The notes: a model not told the origin generated them from the letters alone. DNA of 64,000 nucleotides from Nocardia brasiliensis NBRC 14402 (GCF_000308475.2 NZ_BAFT02000110.1:418161-482160), one strand, 5' to 3'. Positions 35,941 to 45,757 are shown, counted from the stretch's first letter. A program made the numbers and translations.

Positions 35941-38535
35941 TCACAACCGCGGGTCCACCGGTTCGGACTCCAGCGCGAGCACCGCGAAAACCGCCTCGTG
36001 CACCCGCCATAGGGGCTCACCCGCGGCCAGCCGGTCGAGAGCCTCTAGCCCGAGTGCGTACTCGCGCAAGGCCATCGAGCGTTTGCGGCCGAGGCCACGG
36101 GTCCGTAGCCGTCGCAGGTTGTCCTCGCGCAGGTACTCCGGCCCGTAGATGATCCGGAGGTACTCGGGCCCACGGCATTTCACGCCGGGCTGGACCAGCC
36201 GGCCTTCTTCCGTCGTCGCTTCGTCCTTTCGCGGACCACGCGCCAGCGCCTGGCGCGGCTTGACCACCATGCCTTCGCCGCCTGCCGTGGTCAGTTCGCT
36301 CCACCACGCGGTGGCGGCGGCGATACTGTGCTCGTCGCTCAGGTCGACGAACACGCGCCCGGTCGGCGCGCACAGTTCGGGATCGGCGGCGACCAGCCGG
36401 TCGATCCGTTCCAGGTGCCAATCATGCTCGCGCACTGCGTGGTTCGCGCCTTCGGCGGCGAGGATCTGAAACGGTGCGAGCCGCAGACCCGCCGTGCCGT
36501 CCACCGGCCAGCAGTAGCGGCCGTATGCGGCGGTGAACGCCGCGGCGTCGTCCCTGCGCGCGCCGGTGCGGTGCGCGAGTTCGCCCACGTCCAAGCCGCG
36601 GGCGGTCACGGCGGCCAGCACCTCCCCGGCGGCGTCGAGCGCGGCGCGCGCCGCCGCCCCGACCGCCGCGTACTGCGAGCGCAGCAGGCCGAGCGCCTTC
36701 GCCGACCACGGCATCAGCTCGGTGTCGAGCAGCAGCCACTCGCTCTCGAGTTCGGTGAAGAGCCCGGCACGCTCGGCGGCCGCACGGACCCGCGCGAGCA
36801 CGGCTTCGGTGTGGTCCCGGTCGTCGAAGAACGGACGCCCGGTGCGGGTGTAGATCACGCCGGTGCCGCCGTCGTCGACGCCGAAGCGGTCCCGGGCCGC
36901 CTGCGCGGACCGGGCCACCAGGACCACCGCCCGCGAACCCATGTGCTTCTCCTCGCACACGAGCCGGTCGACGCCCTCCGCGCGGTAGTACGCGAAGGCC
37001 TGGTCCGGGTGTTCGAGGTAGCCGTCCAGCTCCGACGTCGCGCACGGCGCCATCGTCGGCGGCAGGTACACCAGCCAGCGTGGGTCGAGCGCGAACCGGC
37101 TCATCACTTCCAGTGCGGCACCGGCGTTTTCCTCCTGGACGCCGACCCGGCCGTGGTAGCGGGTCTGTACGACCCGGCGGCCGATCACGTCCGCCAGATC
37201 GAGCACGCCGGGATCCCGGTGCACCACGCCTTCGGCGGTGCTGATCGTGGTGGCCTGCAACGGCCGTACCGGCTCGTACCAAACCTGTTCCGCGGCAACC
37301 GAGACCGGCTCGCGTTCCGGGTAGCGCAACGCCGAGAGCCTGCCGCCGAACACCACGCCGGTGTCCAGGCACAGGGTGTTGTTCACCCACTGCAGGTCGA
37401 GCACCGGGGTGTGCCCGTACAGCACGGTGGCCGTGCCGCGGTAGTCGTTGGCCCACGGATAACGCACCGGCAAGCCGTATTCGTCCGTCTCACCGGTGGT
37501 TTCGCCGTACATGGCGAAGGAGCGGACCCGGCCGGAGGCGCGGCCGTGGTACTCCTGCTTCAACCCGGCGTGCGCGACGACGAGCTTGCCGCCGTCGAGC
37601 ACGTAGTGGCTCACCAGGCCGCGGCAGAACTCGTGCGCGGCCTTACGGAACACCTCGTCCTCGGCGTCGAGCTGGGCCAGCGACTCGGCGAGGCCGTGCG
37701 CGACCCGCACCTGCTTGCCGTCGAGGGCGCGGACCAGCTTGTGCTCGTGATTGCCGGTAACGCACAGGGCCGTTCCGGCGGCCACCATGCCCATCACCAA
37801 CCGGAGCACGCCCGGCGTATCGGGCCCGCGGTCGACCAGGTCGCCGACGAACACCGCGGTCCGGCCCGCCGGATGGTGCGCGCCGACCGCGCGTCCGCTC
37901 TCGTCCCGGTCGATGGTGTAACCGAGTTCGCCGAGCAGCGCTTCCAATTCGCCCCGGCAGCCGTGCACGTCGCCGATCACGTCGAACGGGCCGGTGAGTT
38001 CGCGCTTGTCGTTCCACGCCTTCTCGTCGACGATCGTCGCGGCCTCGATCTCGGCGGCGCCGCGCAGCACGTAGACCTTGCGGAAACCCTCGCGTTCCAG
38101 GCTGCGCAGGCTGCGGCGCAGCTCGCGCTGCTGCCGGACAACGACGTGCGCGCCGAGACCCGCGCGGTCCGGCCGGGTCGAATTCCGTTGCAGGCACACC
38201 GAATCCGGGACATCGAGCACGATGGCGACCGGCAGCACGTCGTGGGCGCGCGCCACCGCGATGAGTTCCTGCCGCGACTTGGCCTGGACATTCGTCGCAT
38301 CGACCACGGTGCGCAGACCGCGGCGCAGCCGAATGCCCGCGATGTGGTGCAGCAGGGCGAAGGCTTCGGCGGTGGCCGACTGGTCGTTCTCGTCGTCGCT
38401 GACGACGCCGCGGCAGGCATCGGAGGAGACGATCGCGGTCGACCGGAAGTGCTTGCGCGCGAAGGTCGACTTGCCCGAGCCGGTGCTGCCGATCAACACC
38501 ACCAGCGACAGTTCGGGCACCGAGAGTTCCGTCAT
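35941..38535 (-). CDS. pnkp: Polynucleotide kinase-phosphatase-ligase of the Pnkp/Hen1 RNA repair system
   Basis: An 864-residue three-domain RNA end-healing and sealing enzyme. The N-terminal kinase has P-loop GSTGSGKST (16-24). The central calcineurin-like 2',3'-phosphatase has GDVHG (188-192), GDLVDRGPD (231-239) and GNHE (261-264). The C-terminal adenylyltransferase/ligase domain has the lysine motif EEKHMGSR with AMP-accepting Lys530. All active sites look intact. ATG 38535 overlaps the hen1 stop by one base (TGATG), so the two are co-translated. In characterised bacteria the pair repairs RNAs cut by ribotoxins and methylates the repaired junction. Confidence 0.96.
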   Translation of the reverse strand: MTELSVPELSLVVLIGSTGSGKSTFARKHFRSTAIVSSDACRGVVSDDENDQSATAEAFALLHHIAGIRLRRGLRTVVDATNVQAKSRQELIAVARAHDVLPVAIVLDVPDSVCLQRNSTRPDRAGLGAHVVVRQQRELRRSLRSLEREGFRKVYVLRGAAEIEAATIVDEKAWNDKRELTGPFDVIGDVHGCRGELEALLGELGYTIDRDESGRAVGAHHPAGRTAVFVGDLVDRGPDTPGVLRLVMGMVAAGTALCVTGNHEHKLVRALDGKQVRVAHGLAESLAQLDAEDEVFRKAAHEFCRGLVSHYVLDGGKLVVAHAGLKQEYHGRASGRVRSFAMYGETTGETDEYGLPVRYPWANDYRGTATVLYGHTPVLDLQWVNNTLCLDTGVVFGGRLSALRYPEREPVSVAAEQVWYEPVRPLQATTISTAEGVVHRDPGVLDLADVIGRRVVQTRYHGRVGVQEENAGAALEVMSRFALDPRWLVYLPPTMAPCATSELDGYLEHPDQAFAYYRAEGVDRLVCEEKHMGSRAVVLVARSAQAARDRFGVDDGGTGVIYTRTGRPFFDDRDHTEAVLARVRAAAERAGLFTELESEWLLLDTELMPWSAKALGLLRSQYAAVGAAARAALDAAGEVLAAVTARGLDVGELAHRTGARRDDAAAFTAAYGRYCWPVDGTAGLRLAPFQILAAEGANHAVREHDWHLERIDRLVAADPELCAPTGRVFVDLSDEHSIAAATAWWSELTTAGGEGMVVKPRQALARGPRKDEATTEEGRLVQPGVKCRGPEYLRIIYGPEYLREDNLRRLRTRGLGRKRSMALREYALGLEALDRLAAGEPLWRVHEAVFAVLALESEPVDPRL

Positions 38536-40061
38536 CACGCTGCTCCTTCCTGGATCGATGTGGTGAAGATTGCCATCTGGGTCGGCGCGCCCACTGCTGG
38601 GTCGAGTGGGCCGATCGGCACGAAGCGCACGGCGTAACCGTGCGCGGCCGCCACCCGCGCCGCCCACGACTCGAATTCTGCACGGGTCCACTCGAATCGG
38701 TGATCGGCATGCCGGAATTTCCCCGCGGGCAAGCTCTCGTAACGCACATTGAACTCGGCGTTGGGCGTCGTCACGAGCACGGCCCGCGGCGCGGCCGCGG
38801 CGAAGACGGCGTGCTCGAGCGCGCTGAGCCGCGGCGGATCGATGTGCTCGATGACCTCCATGAGCACCGCCGCGTCGTAGCCGCGCAGCTCGGCATCGGT
38901 GTAGGTGAGCGCGCCCTGACGCAGGGTCAAGCGGGACGCGACCCGCTCGGGCAGCCGATCCAGCCGCAAGCGACGTTCGGCGATATGCAACGCCCGCATC
39001 GAGACATCGACGCCGACGATCTCCCCGAAGGCCTTGTCGGCCAGCAGTTCCCGCAACAACACGCCTTCACCGCACCCGAGATCGAGCACCCGACCGGCCC
39101 CGACCTCATGCAACGCGGCAATCACCGCCGCCCGCCGAGCCACCGCCAAAGACGGTGTACGCGAGGCGGCTTCACCCGTCGCCTCGGACGCCGACCCGCC
39201 CGAATCATGTTGTGCCGGTTCGCACTGCGCGGCAGCGCTTTCGGTCGCCGCGATGTCCGCGCCTTCGTTCACTACCTCCTCGACGGCGTCGAGCTCTTCC
39301 GGTTCCACCTCGTCCACTTCGGCGAGGCGGGCGAGTGCGGCTCGTACGAGCGACTGGCGGCGGACCAGGTATCGGCGGGTGATCCAGGCGCGTTCGGGGT
39401 GTTCGGCCAGCCAGCCTTCGCCGGCGCGGATCAGCTTGTCGACCTCGTCGGCGGCAAGCCAATAGTGTTTGGCCCCATCGAGAACCGGCAGCAGCACGTA
39501 CAGGTGCGACAGTGCGTCGGCCAGCCGCATCGTGCCGGACAGCGCCAGCCGCAGATGGTGGGAATCGCCCCAGTCCGGAAAGGCCGGATCCAGTGGCAGG
39601 GGAGTCGCGGTCACCGTCCAGCCCAGCGGCGCGAACATCCGCTCGGCCACCTCGGCGCCGCCCTTGCACGGCACGGCGGGCAATTCGAGCTGCAGCGGCA
39701 GCGCGGTCTGCGCCAGTTCCGGGCGCAGTGTGCAGCGGCCGTGCAACGCGGTGCGGAACACCGCGCCGATGGCCACCGACAGCAGTGACGACGCCGCGTA
39801 CGGCCGGTCGTTCACGTACTGGCCGAGGCTGAAATCCGGTGTGCCACGGGAACGTCCGCGCACCAAACGGATCGGGTCGATCTCCAGCAGCAGGGCGGCG
39901 GTGCACCGCTCGGCCGTGGCTTGCGGGTAGACGACGTGCGCCGTGCCGTACGACTGCTCGAACGCCTGGACCCGGTCGGGGTTCTTGTGCAGCAAGAACC
40001 CCAGGTCGGTCGCCGGCCAGGCGGCGCCGTCCGGCGGTGTGCAGGTGATCGTCAGCAGCAT
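38535..40061 (-). CDS. hen1: Hen1 RNA 3'-terminal ribose 2'-O-methyltransferase
   Basis: A 508-residue Hen1. Residues 1-240 form the N-terminal domain that activates the Pnkp ligase. A variable acidic linker spans about 250-300. The SAM-methyltransferase domain has VLDLGCGEGVLL near residue 325, the metal-site cluster E402-x2-E405-H406 in MEVIEHID and the later His in RHADHRFEW. It 2'-O-methylates the RNA end before ligation, protecting the repaired junction from re-cleavage. ATG 40061. It lies 72 bases downstream of the phosphoketolase gene and is coupled to pnkp. Confidence 0.95.
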   Translation of the reverse strand: MLLTITCTPPDGAAWPATDLGFLLHKNPDRVQAFEQSYGTAHVVYPQATAERCTAALLLEIDPIRLVRGRSRGTPDFSLGQYVNDRPYAASSLLSVAIGAVFRTALHGRCTLRPELAQTALPLQLELPAVPCKGGAEVAERMFAPLGWTVTATPLPLDPAFPDWGDSHHLRLALSGTMRLADALSHLYVLLPVLDGAKHYWLAADEVDKLIRAGEGWLAEHPERAWITRRYLVRRQSLVRAALARLAEVDEVEPEELDAVEEVVNEGADIAATESAAAQCEPAQHDSGGSASEATGEAASRTPSLAVARRAAVIAALHEVGAGRVLDLGCGEGVLLRELLADKAFGEIVGVDVSMRALHIAERRLRLDRLPERVASRLTLRQGALTYTDAELRGYDAAVLMEVIEHIDPPRLSALEHAVFAAAAPRAVLVTTPNAEFNVRYESLPAGKFRHADHRFEWTRAEFESWAARVAAAHGYAVRFVPIGPLDPAVGAPTQMAIFTTSIQEGAA

Positions 40062-40133
40062 GCAGCGATCGTCGCCCAGTCGCGGGAACCCGCGCAAGGA
40101 AGTTTCATCCTGGTGGCAGTGTCTGGCAGCCCG

Positions 40134-42602
40134 TCACCGCGACGGCTGCGGCCAACTCCAGTCCGCTACCCCGGGGATGTCCTCGCCGTGCTCGCGCGTC
40201 CAGGCTCGTGCCGTCCAGCGGGCGTCCGCCATCTCCTGGCGCAGTCCCGCGGCCCGCTCGCCGAGGCTGGGCACCCGATCGATCACGTCCATCACCAGGT
40301 GGTAGCGGTCCAGGTCGTTGAGCATCACCATGTCGAACGGTGTCGTCGTGGTGCCGCGTTCCTTGTAGCCGCGCACGTGCAGTCCGGCATGGTTGGTCCG
40401 CCGGTAGGTGAGCCGGTGGACCAGCCACGGGTAACCGTGGAAGGCGAAGATCACCGGCCGGTCGTGGGTGAACAAGGTGTCGAACTCGCTGTCGGGCAGA
40501 CCGTGCGGGTGTTCGTCCTGTGGTTGCAGGCGCATCAGGTCGACCACGTTCACCACACGAATCCGCAACTCCGGCAACCGTTCCCGCAGGATCGCCGCCG
40601 CGGCGAGCGTCTCCAGCGTCGGCACGTCGCCGGCGCAGGCGAGCACCACATCCGGGACGGTGCCGAGTTCGTCGTTGTGCCCGGCCCAGTCCCAGATGCC
40701 GATGCCGCGCGCGCAGTGCTCGGCGGCGTCGTGCACCGAAAGCCAGTCCGCCTGTGGCTGTTTGCCCGCGACCACCACGTTGACGTAGTGCCGTGACCGC
40801 AGGCAGTGGTCGTAGGTGGACAGCAGCGTGTTGGCGTCCGGCGGCAGGTAGACGCGCACGATCGACGGCTTCTTGTTGAGCACCACATCGAGGAATCCGG
40901 GATCCTGATGGGTGAACCCGTTGTGGTCCTGACGCCAGACATGCGAGGAGAGAAGGTAATTCAGGCTGGCGATGGGCCGTCGCCACGGCACCGCCGCACT
41001 GGCGTCGAGCCATTTGGCGTGCTGGTTGAACATCGCGTCGACGATGTGGATGAACGCCTCGTAACAGGTGAACACCCCGTGCCTGCCGGTCAGCAGGTAG
41101 CCCTCCAGCAGTCCCTGGCACATGTGCTCGGACAGCACCTCGATCACCCGCCCGGCGCGGTCGAGTTTCTCGTCGTGACTGCCGATTTCGGCCTGCCAGT
41201 TGCGCCCGGTGACGTCGAGGACGTCCTGTAATCGATTGCTGGCCAGCTCGTCCGGGGCGAAGGTGAGGAAGTTGTCCGGGTTGGCCCGGGTCACTTCGCG
41301 CAACCAACCGCCGAGCACCCTGGTCGCCTCGTGCGCCGTGGCGCCGGGCGCGCTCACCTCGACCCCGAAGTCGCGCCAGTCCGGCAGGTTCAGATCGCGA
41401 ACGAGCGTGCCGCCGTTGGCAATCGGGTTCGCACTCAGGCGCCGCTCACCCTCGGGCACCTGATCGAGCAGTTCCGAGACCGGTCTGCCGTGGTCGTCGA
41501 ACAACTCCTCGGGACGATACGAGCGCAGCCACTGCTCCAGCACCGCACGATGATCGGGATTCGAGCGCGCTCCGGGCAGCGGCACCTGATGGGCCCGGAA
41601 CGTGCCCTCGACGGGGTCGCCGTCGACCACCGGGGGGCAGGTCCATCCCTTGGGCGTGCGCAGGACGATCATCGGCCAGACCGGCCTGCTGCCGTCGGCG
41701 CCGCCGCGAGCGGCCCGTTGGATCTGTGCGATGCGTTCCATGCAGGTGTCCACCGCCGCGGCCATGGTCTGATGCACCGCGGCCGGGTCGCTGCCCGCGA
41801 CCACGATCGGGTCGTATCCGTACCCGCGCAGCAGCGAGACCAGTTCGGCTTCCGGAATGCGCGCCAAAATGGTCGGGTTCGCGATCTTGTATTCGTTCAG
41901 CGCCAGAATCGGCAGCACCGCGCCGTCGCGCGCCGGATTGACGAATTTGTTGGCATGCCAGCTGGCAGCCAGCGGGCCGGTCTCCGCCTCGCCGTCGCCC
42001 ACCACGCAGAACACCGTGAGATCCGGGTTGTCCAGCGCGGCGCCGTAGGCGTGCAGCAGCGAGTAGCCCAGCTCGCCGCCCTCGTGGAACGAGCCCGGCG
42101 TCTCCGGCGCGCAATGGCTGGGTACGCCGCCGGGGAAGGAGAACTGGGCGAAAAGCGCGCCCATGCCGGTCCCGTCCCGCGGAATATGGCTGTAGAGCTC
42201 GGAATACGTGCCCTCCAGCCAGGCGCACGCGTTCGGGCCCGGGCCGCCGTGTCCGGGCCCGGCCACGAACACCGCGTCCAACCCGCGTTGCCGGATCGCC
42301 CGGTTCGCGTGCACCCACACCAGATTCAGTCCGGGCACGGTGCCGAAATGGCCGAGCAGCCGCGGTTTGACGTGCTCGGCCCGCAACGGCTCGCGCAGCA
42401 GCGGATTCGCCATCAGATAGATCTGACCGACCGCCAGATAGTTCGCGGCCCGCCACCACGCGTCGATCGAGGTGAGTTCGTCGCGCTCGAGTGGTCCGTC
42501 GACGGCTGCCAGCCGATACGGCTCCGGTGCGACCGTCTCGCCGCCGGTGCTTTCGACATTGTCGGCGGCGGTGTCGCCGCCGGCGCTCGCCATGTGGGTC
42601 AT
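40134..42602 (-). CDS. xfp: Xylulose-5-phosphate/fructose-6-phosphate phosphoketolase
   Basis: An 822-residue thiamine-diphosphate enzyme splitting xylulose-5-P (or fructose-6-P) with phosphate into acetyl-phosphate and a shorter sugar phosphate. Visible family segments are the YLAVGQIYLM start, GPGHGGPG near residue 90, VVGDGEAETGP for diphosphate/Mg binding, and the C-terminal TFCVHGYP-like FAFHGYPWLVHRL. Length matches the family. ATG 42602 follows GAGGAG. No acetate kinase gene is nearby. It may be the first gene of a transcription unit with hen1-pnkp, but a functional link is not apparent. Confidence 0.96.
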   Translation of the reverse strand: MTHMASAGGDTAADNVESTGGETVAPEPYRLAAVDGPLERDELTSIDAWWRAANYLAVGQIYLMANPLLREPLRAEHVKPRLLGHFGTVPGLNLVWVHANRAIRQRGLDAVFVAGPGHGGPGPNACAWLEGTYSELYSHIPRDGTGMGALFAQFSFPGGVPSHCAPETPGSFHEGGELGYSLLHAYGAALDNPDLTVFCVVGDGEAETGPLAASWHANKFVNPARDGAVLPILALNEYKIANPTILARIPEAELVSLLRGYGYDPIVVAGSDPAAVHQTMAAAVDTCMERIAQIQRAARGGADGSRPVWPMIVLRTPKGWTCPPVVDGDPVEGTFRAHQVPLPGARSNPDHRAVLEQWLRSYRPEELFDDHGRPVSELLDQVPEGERRLSANPIANGGTLVRDLNLPDWRDFGVEVSAPGATAHEATRVLGGWLREVTRANPDNFLTFAPDELASNRLQDVLDVTGRNWQAEIGSHDEKLDRAGRVIEVLSEHMCQGLLEGYLLTGRHGVFTCYEAFIHIVDAMFNQHAKWLDASAAVPWRRPIASLNYLLSSHVWRQDHNGFTHQDPGFLDVVLNKKPSIVRVYLPPDANTLLSTYDHCLRSRHYVNVVVAGKQPQADWLSVHDAAEHCARGIGIWDWAGHNDELGTVPDVVLACAGDVPTLETLAAAAILRERLPELRIRVVNVVDLMRLQPQDEHPHGLPDSEFDTLFTHDRPVIFAFHGYPWLVHRLTYRRTNHAGLHVRGYKERGTTTTPFDMVMLNDLDRYHLVMDVIDRVPSLGERAAGLRQEMADARWTARAWTREHGEDIPGVADWSWPQPSR

Positions 42603-42775
42603 GCGCCGCCTCTCCTCGTGTTCGGGGTCCTCAGTAGCCGCGATACCCAACTGAACGGTGTGCACAAGTCCGCACAGAGAATTCACGGCCAGCGTAGTGC
42701 GCGGGGGCACGGTGGGCGGGGGACTCGGACATGTCGGCTCGGACATTCGGGCCGGTGTGGTCTAGGGTCCGCCGC

Positions 42776-43348
42776 ATGCAGACACTCGGCAGGATCATCG
42801 CGATCGGCACCATGACCGCGGCGGCGTGCACGCTGGTCGCGTGCGGCTCGGACGACAAGTCGTCGCCCGCTCCCTCCACCACCTCGGCCGCGCGGGCCGC
42901 CACCTCGGCCGCCGCGGGCCCGACGCAGAGCAAAGGCCGGGAATGCACCGCCAACGACATCGCCGTGAGCGGTGAGTTCGGCGCCGCCCCGACGATCACC
43001 ATCCCGGACAACTGCGATCCGCCGAAGCAGCTGATCACCAAGGACCTGAACCCGGGCAGCGGGCCCGGCGCCGAGCCGGGCCAGCAGCTGACCATGAACT
43101 ACGCGCTGATCACCTGGTCCAACAAGCAGAAGAAGGACAGCTCCTTCGACCGCGGCAAGCCGTTCCAGCTCACCCTCGGCGCGGGCCAGGTCATCCAAGG
43201 CTGGGACCAGGGCCTGGTCGGCGTGCAGCAGGGCGCGCGCCGGCTGCTGATCGTGCCGCCGGACCTCGGCTACGGCGCGGGCGGTCGCGGGATCGCGCCG
43301 AACGAAACGCTGGTCTTCGTCACCGACGCCGTGTCGATCGGAAAGTAG
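42776..43348 (+). CDS. FKBP-type peptidyl-prolyl isomerase lipoprotein
   Basis: A 190-residue exported lipoprotein. The signal peptide ends in a lipobox TLVAC (Cys near residue 22), a Ser/Thr/Ala-rich tether follows, and the C-terminal FKBP domain (about 85-190) has SFDRGKPFQLTLGAGQVI, GWDQGLVGV and PPDLGYGA. It should assist folding at prolines outside the membrane. It precedes tig by 170 bases; two prolyl isomerases side by side, one extracytoplasmic and one ribosome-bound. ATG 42776. Confidence 0.92.
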   Translation: MQTLGRIIAIGTMTAAACTLVACGSDDKSSPAPSTTSAARAATSAAAGPTQSKGRECTANDIAVSGEFGAAPTITIPDNCDPPKQLITKDLNPGSGPGAEPGQQLTMNYALITWSNKQKKDSSFDRGKPFQLTLGAGQVIQGWDQGLVGVQQGARRLLIVPPDLGYGAGGRGIAPNETLVFVTDAVSIGK

Positions 43349-43357
43349 GGGCTGGGC

Positions 43358-43389
43358 GACCGGCCGAGTGCAGCCCGCCCCGGCCGGTC
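43358..43389 (+). terminator. Candidate terminator between FKBP and tig
   Basis: GACCGGCC (43358-43365) pairs perfectly with GGCCGGTC (43382-43389) across a GC-rich loop, ten bases after the FKBP stop. No T-run follows. Confidence 0.45.
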
Positions 43390-43517
43390 AACTAACCTGG
43401 TCGGGATGCGTACGCCGCGTCCCTCGCCACCCGGCGGGTGCCGGTGTCCCGGAGCATGTCCGGGATGACGGGGGATCGCGTCTCAACCAGAACAGACGAC
43501 GAACAAGGAGCATGTCC

Positions 43518-44918
43518 GTGAAGAGCACCGTCGAGCAGCTGAGCCCGACCCGGGTCCGGATCAATGTCGAGGTGCCCTTCGAGGAACTGAAGCCCGACTT
43601 CGATCGCGCGTACAAGGCACTGGCCAAGCAGGTCAAGATCCCCGGCTTCCGTCCCGGCAAGGCGCCGGCCAAGCTGCTCGAGGCCCGCCTGGGCCGCGGC
43701 GCGGTGCTCGAGCAGGTCGTCAACGACGTGCTGCCGGGCCGCTACAGCGAGGCCGTCACCGCAGGTCAGGTGAAGGTCATCGGTCAGCCCGAGATCGAGA
43801 TCACCAAGATCGAGGACGGCGAGGAGCTCGCCTTCACCGCCGAGGTCGACGTGCGCCCGGAGATCACGCTGCCCGCCTACGACGGCATCGAGGTGACCGT
43901 CGACGCGTTCACCATCGGTGACGAGGACATCGAGGAGCAGCTGCTCTCGTTGCGCCAGCGCTTCGGCACCCTGACCGGTGTCGAGCGGGCCGTGCAGGAC
44001 GGCGATTTCGTCTCCATCGACCTGTCCGCCACCGTGGACGGCGAAGAGGTGCCCGAGGCGGCCACCACCGGCCTGTCCCACGAGGTCGGCTCCGGCCAGC
44101 TGATCGAGGGCCTCGACGAGGCGCTCATCGGCCTGAACTCCGGTGAGTCCAAGGAGTTCACCTCCACCCTGGTGGCCGGTGAGCACGCGGGCAAGGAAGC
44201 CGTCATCACCGTCACCGTGCAGTCGGTGAAGGAGCGCGAGCTGCCCGCCGCCGATGACGACTTCGCCCAGCTGGCAAGCGAATTCGACACCCTGGACGAG
44301 CTCAAGGAAGACCTGCGCACCCGGGTGGAGCGCAGCAAGAAGGTGCAGCAGGCCGGCGAGATCCGGGACAAGGTGCTCGAGACCCTGCTGGAGCAGGTCG
44401 AGGTGCCGCTGCCCGAGGCTGTCGTCAAGGCCGAGATCGACGCCGTCACCCACGACGCGGTGCACGGCTTCGACCACGACGAGGCCAAGCTCGCCGAGGC
44501 GCTGGAGGCGCAGGGCTCGAGCCGCGAAGAGTTCGACAAGGACGCCAAGGAGTCCGCCGAGAAGTCGGTGAAGACCCAGCTGCTGCTGGACGCGATCGCC
44601 GAGGCGGACAACACCCAGGTCGGCCAGGAAGAGCTCACCGAGCGGATCCTGTTCCAGTCGCAGCGTTACGGCCTGGCACCGGAGCAGTTCATCCAGCAGG
44701 TGCAGCAGGCGGGCCAGCTCGGCGCGATCTTCGCCGACGTCCGTCGCGGCAAGGCGCTGGCGGGCGTGGTCGGCAAGGTCAAGGTGACCGACTCCGCGGG
44801 CAACGCCGTGGACACCGCCGAAATGTTCGGTGCGCCTGAGGATTCCGCGCCGGAGATCGACGCCGACGGCGTGGTCGAGGTCGAGTCGGACGAGACCGCC
44901 GCGGCGAAGGCAGAGTAG
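43518..44918 (+). CDS. tig: Trigger factor
   Basis: A 466-residue ribosome-associated chaperone and prolyl isomerase. The N-terminal ribosome-binding domain contains the GFRPGKAP signature near residue 45, the middle FKBP-like domain spans about 150-240, and the C-terminal substrate cradle follows with an acidic tail. GTG 43518 is chosen over ATG 43512 because AAGGAG ends one base before the ATG but seven before the GTG, and KSTVEQLSPTRV is the usual mycobacterial start. It leads the tig-clpP1-clpP2-clpX block seen throughout actinobacteria. Confidence 0.96.
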   Translation: MKSTVEQLSPTRVRINVEVPFEELKPDFDRAYKALAKQVKIPGFRPGKAPAKLLEARLGRGAVLEQVVNDVLPGRYSEAVTAGQVKVIGQPEIEITKIEDGEELAFTAEVDVRPEITLPAYDGIEVTVDAFTIGDEDIEEQLLSLRQRFGTLTGVERAVQDGDFVSIDLSATVDGEEVPEAATTGLSHEVGSGQLIEGLDEALIGLNSGESKEFTSTLVAGEHAGKEAVITVTVQSVKERELPAADDDFAQLASEFDTLDELKEDLRTRVERSKKVQQAGEIRDKVLETLLEQVEVPLPEAVVKAEIDAVTHDAVHGFDHDEAKLAEALEAQGSSREEFDKDAKESAEKSVKTQLLLDAIAEADNTQVGQEELTERILFQSQRYGLAPEQFIQQVQQAGQLGAIFADVRRGKALAGVVGKVKVTDSAGNAVDTAEMFGAPEDSAPEIDADGVVEVESDETAAAKAE

Positions 44919-44951
44919 TAGAGCACAGCGCAGCTGAGCGCCGCGAAGTTG

Positions 44952-44962
44952 CGCTGTGAGCG
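44952..44962. promoter_or_regulatory. ClgR-like motif upstream of clpP1
   Basis: CGC-TGTGA-GCG fits the CGC-N5-GCG core bound by the actinobacterial activator ClgR, which controls clpP operons in related genera. It lies about 110 bases before the clpP1 start. Short motif; chance occurrence in GC-rich DNA is possible. Confidence 0.35.
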
Positions 44963-45001
44963 AAGTAGGGCGGTACCGGGAGTTCGGTGCCGCCCTGCTT
45001 C
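44962..45001 (+). terminator. Hairpin between tig and clpP1
   Basis: GAAGTAGGGCGGTACCG pairs with CGGTGCCGCCCTGCTTC with two wobble positions around a six-base loop, followed by GTTAATGTTT. Probably ends the tig transcript, and could attenuate read-through into clpP1. Confidence 0.65.
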
Positions 45002-45070
45002 GTTAATGTTTGTGACAACGAACCAGAGATGGCCGTCGGCCAGCGAGCCGGTATGAGAAGGCAGGTATCC

Positions 45071-45688
45071 GTGACAAGTAATCAGGCAGGGATCGCTATG
45101 ACGTCCGCGACTGCTGGGCTCAACCTCAGTGATTCGGTGTACGAGCGCCTGCTTCGCGAGCGCATCATCTTCCTCGGCACCCAGGTCGACGACGACATCG
45201 CGAACAAGATCTGCGCGCAGATCCTGCTGCTCACGGCGGAGGATCCGACCAAGGATATTTCGCTCTACATCAACTCGCCGGGTGGCTCGGTGACCGCCGG
45301 TATGGCCATCTACGACACCATGCAGTTCGCCGAGTGCGATATCCGCACCGTCGGCATGGGCCTGGCCGCCTCGATGGGCCAGTTCCTGCTCACCGCGGGC
45401 ACCAAGGGCAAGCGCCTGGCCCTGCCGCACGCACGGATCATGATGCACCAGCCCTCGGCCGGTATCGGTGGTTCGGCCGCCGATATCGCGATCATGGCCG
45501 AGCAGTTCGCGCACACCAAGCGTGAGCTGAACGAACTGCAGGCGCAGCACACCGGCAAGTCCGTGGAGCAGGTCACGGCCGACGCCGACCGCGACCGCTG
45601 GTTCACCGCCAAGGAGGCCCTGGAATACGGCTTCATCGACCGGGTCGTCAGCCACGCGAACCAGACCGGCGGCGTGAGCGACAACTAG
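45071..45688 (+). CDS. clpP1: ATP-dependent Clp protease proteolytic subunit 1
   Basis: A 205-residue ClpP with catalytic Ser101 (GLAASMGQ) and His126 (MMHQPS), and the INSPGGSV oxyanion loop near residue 70. Actinobacterial ClpP1 and ClpP2 assemble as a mixed tetradecamer fed by ClpX or ClpC1. The short N-terminal segment before SVYERLL is probably a cleaved propeptide. GTG 45071 is used; ATG 45098 (preceded by AGGGA) is a credible alternative. clpP2 begins 69 bases after its stop. Confidence 0.95.
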   Translation: MTSNQAGIAMTSATAGLNLSDSVYERLLRERIIFLGTQVDDDIANKICAQILLLTAEDPTKDISLYINSPGGSVTAGMAIYDTMQFAECDIRTVGMGLAASMGQFLLTAGTKGKRLALPHARIMMHQPSAGIGGSAADIAIMAEQFAHTKRELNELQAQHTGKSVEQVTADADRDRWFTAKEALEYGFIDRVVSHANQTGGVSDN

Positions 45689-45757
45689 GCGCGATCGGCG
45701 ACTCTTCGCCGGTGCCAACGCCCCAGCCGCTTACCCACAGAGACTTTGGAGACCAAG

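Noticed and set aside
36328..38637. 769-codon open frame opposite pnkp
   Set aside because: Mirror frame of a gene with clear active-site motifs; composition rich in His, Gly and Val as expected for antisense frames.
41331..42815. 494-codon open frame opposite phosphoketolase
   Set aside because: Antisense shadow of a well-defined enzyme gene.
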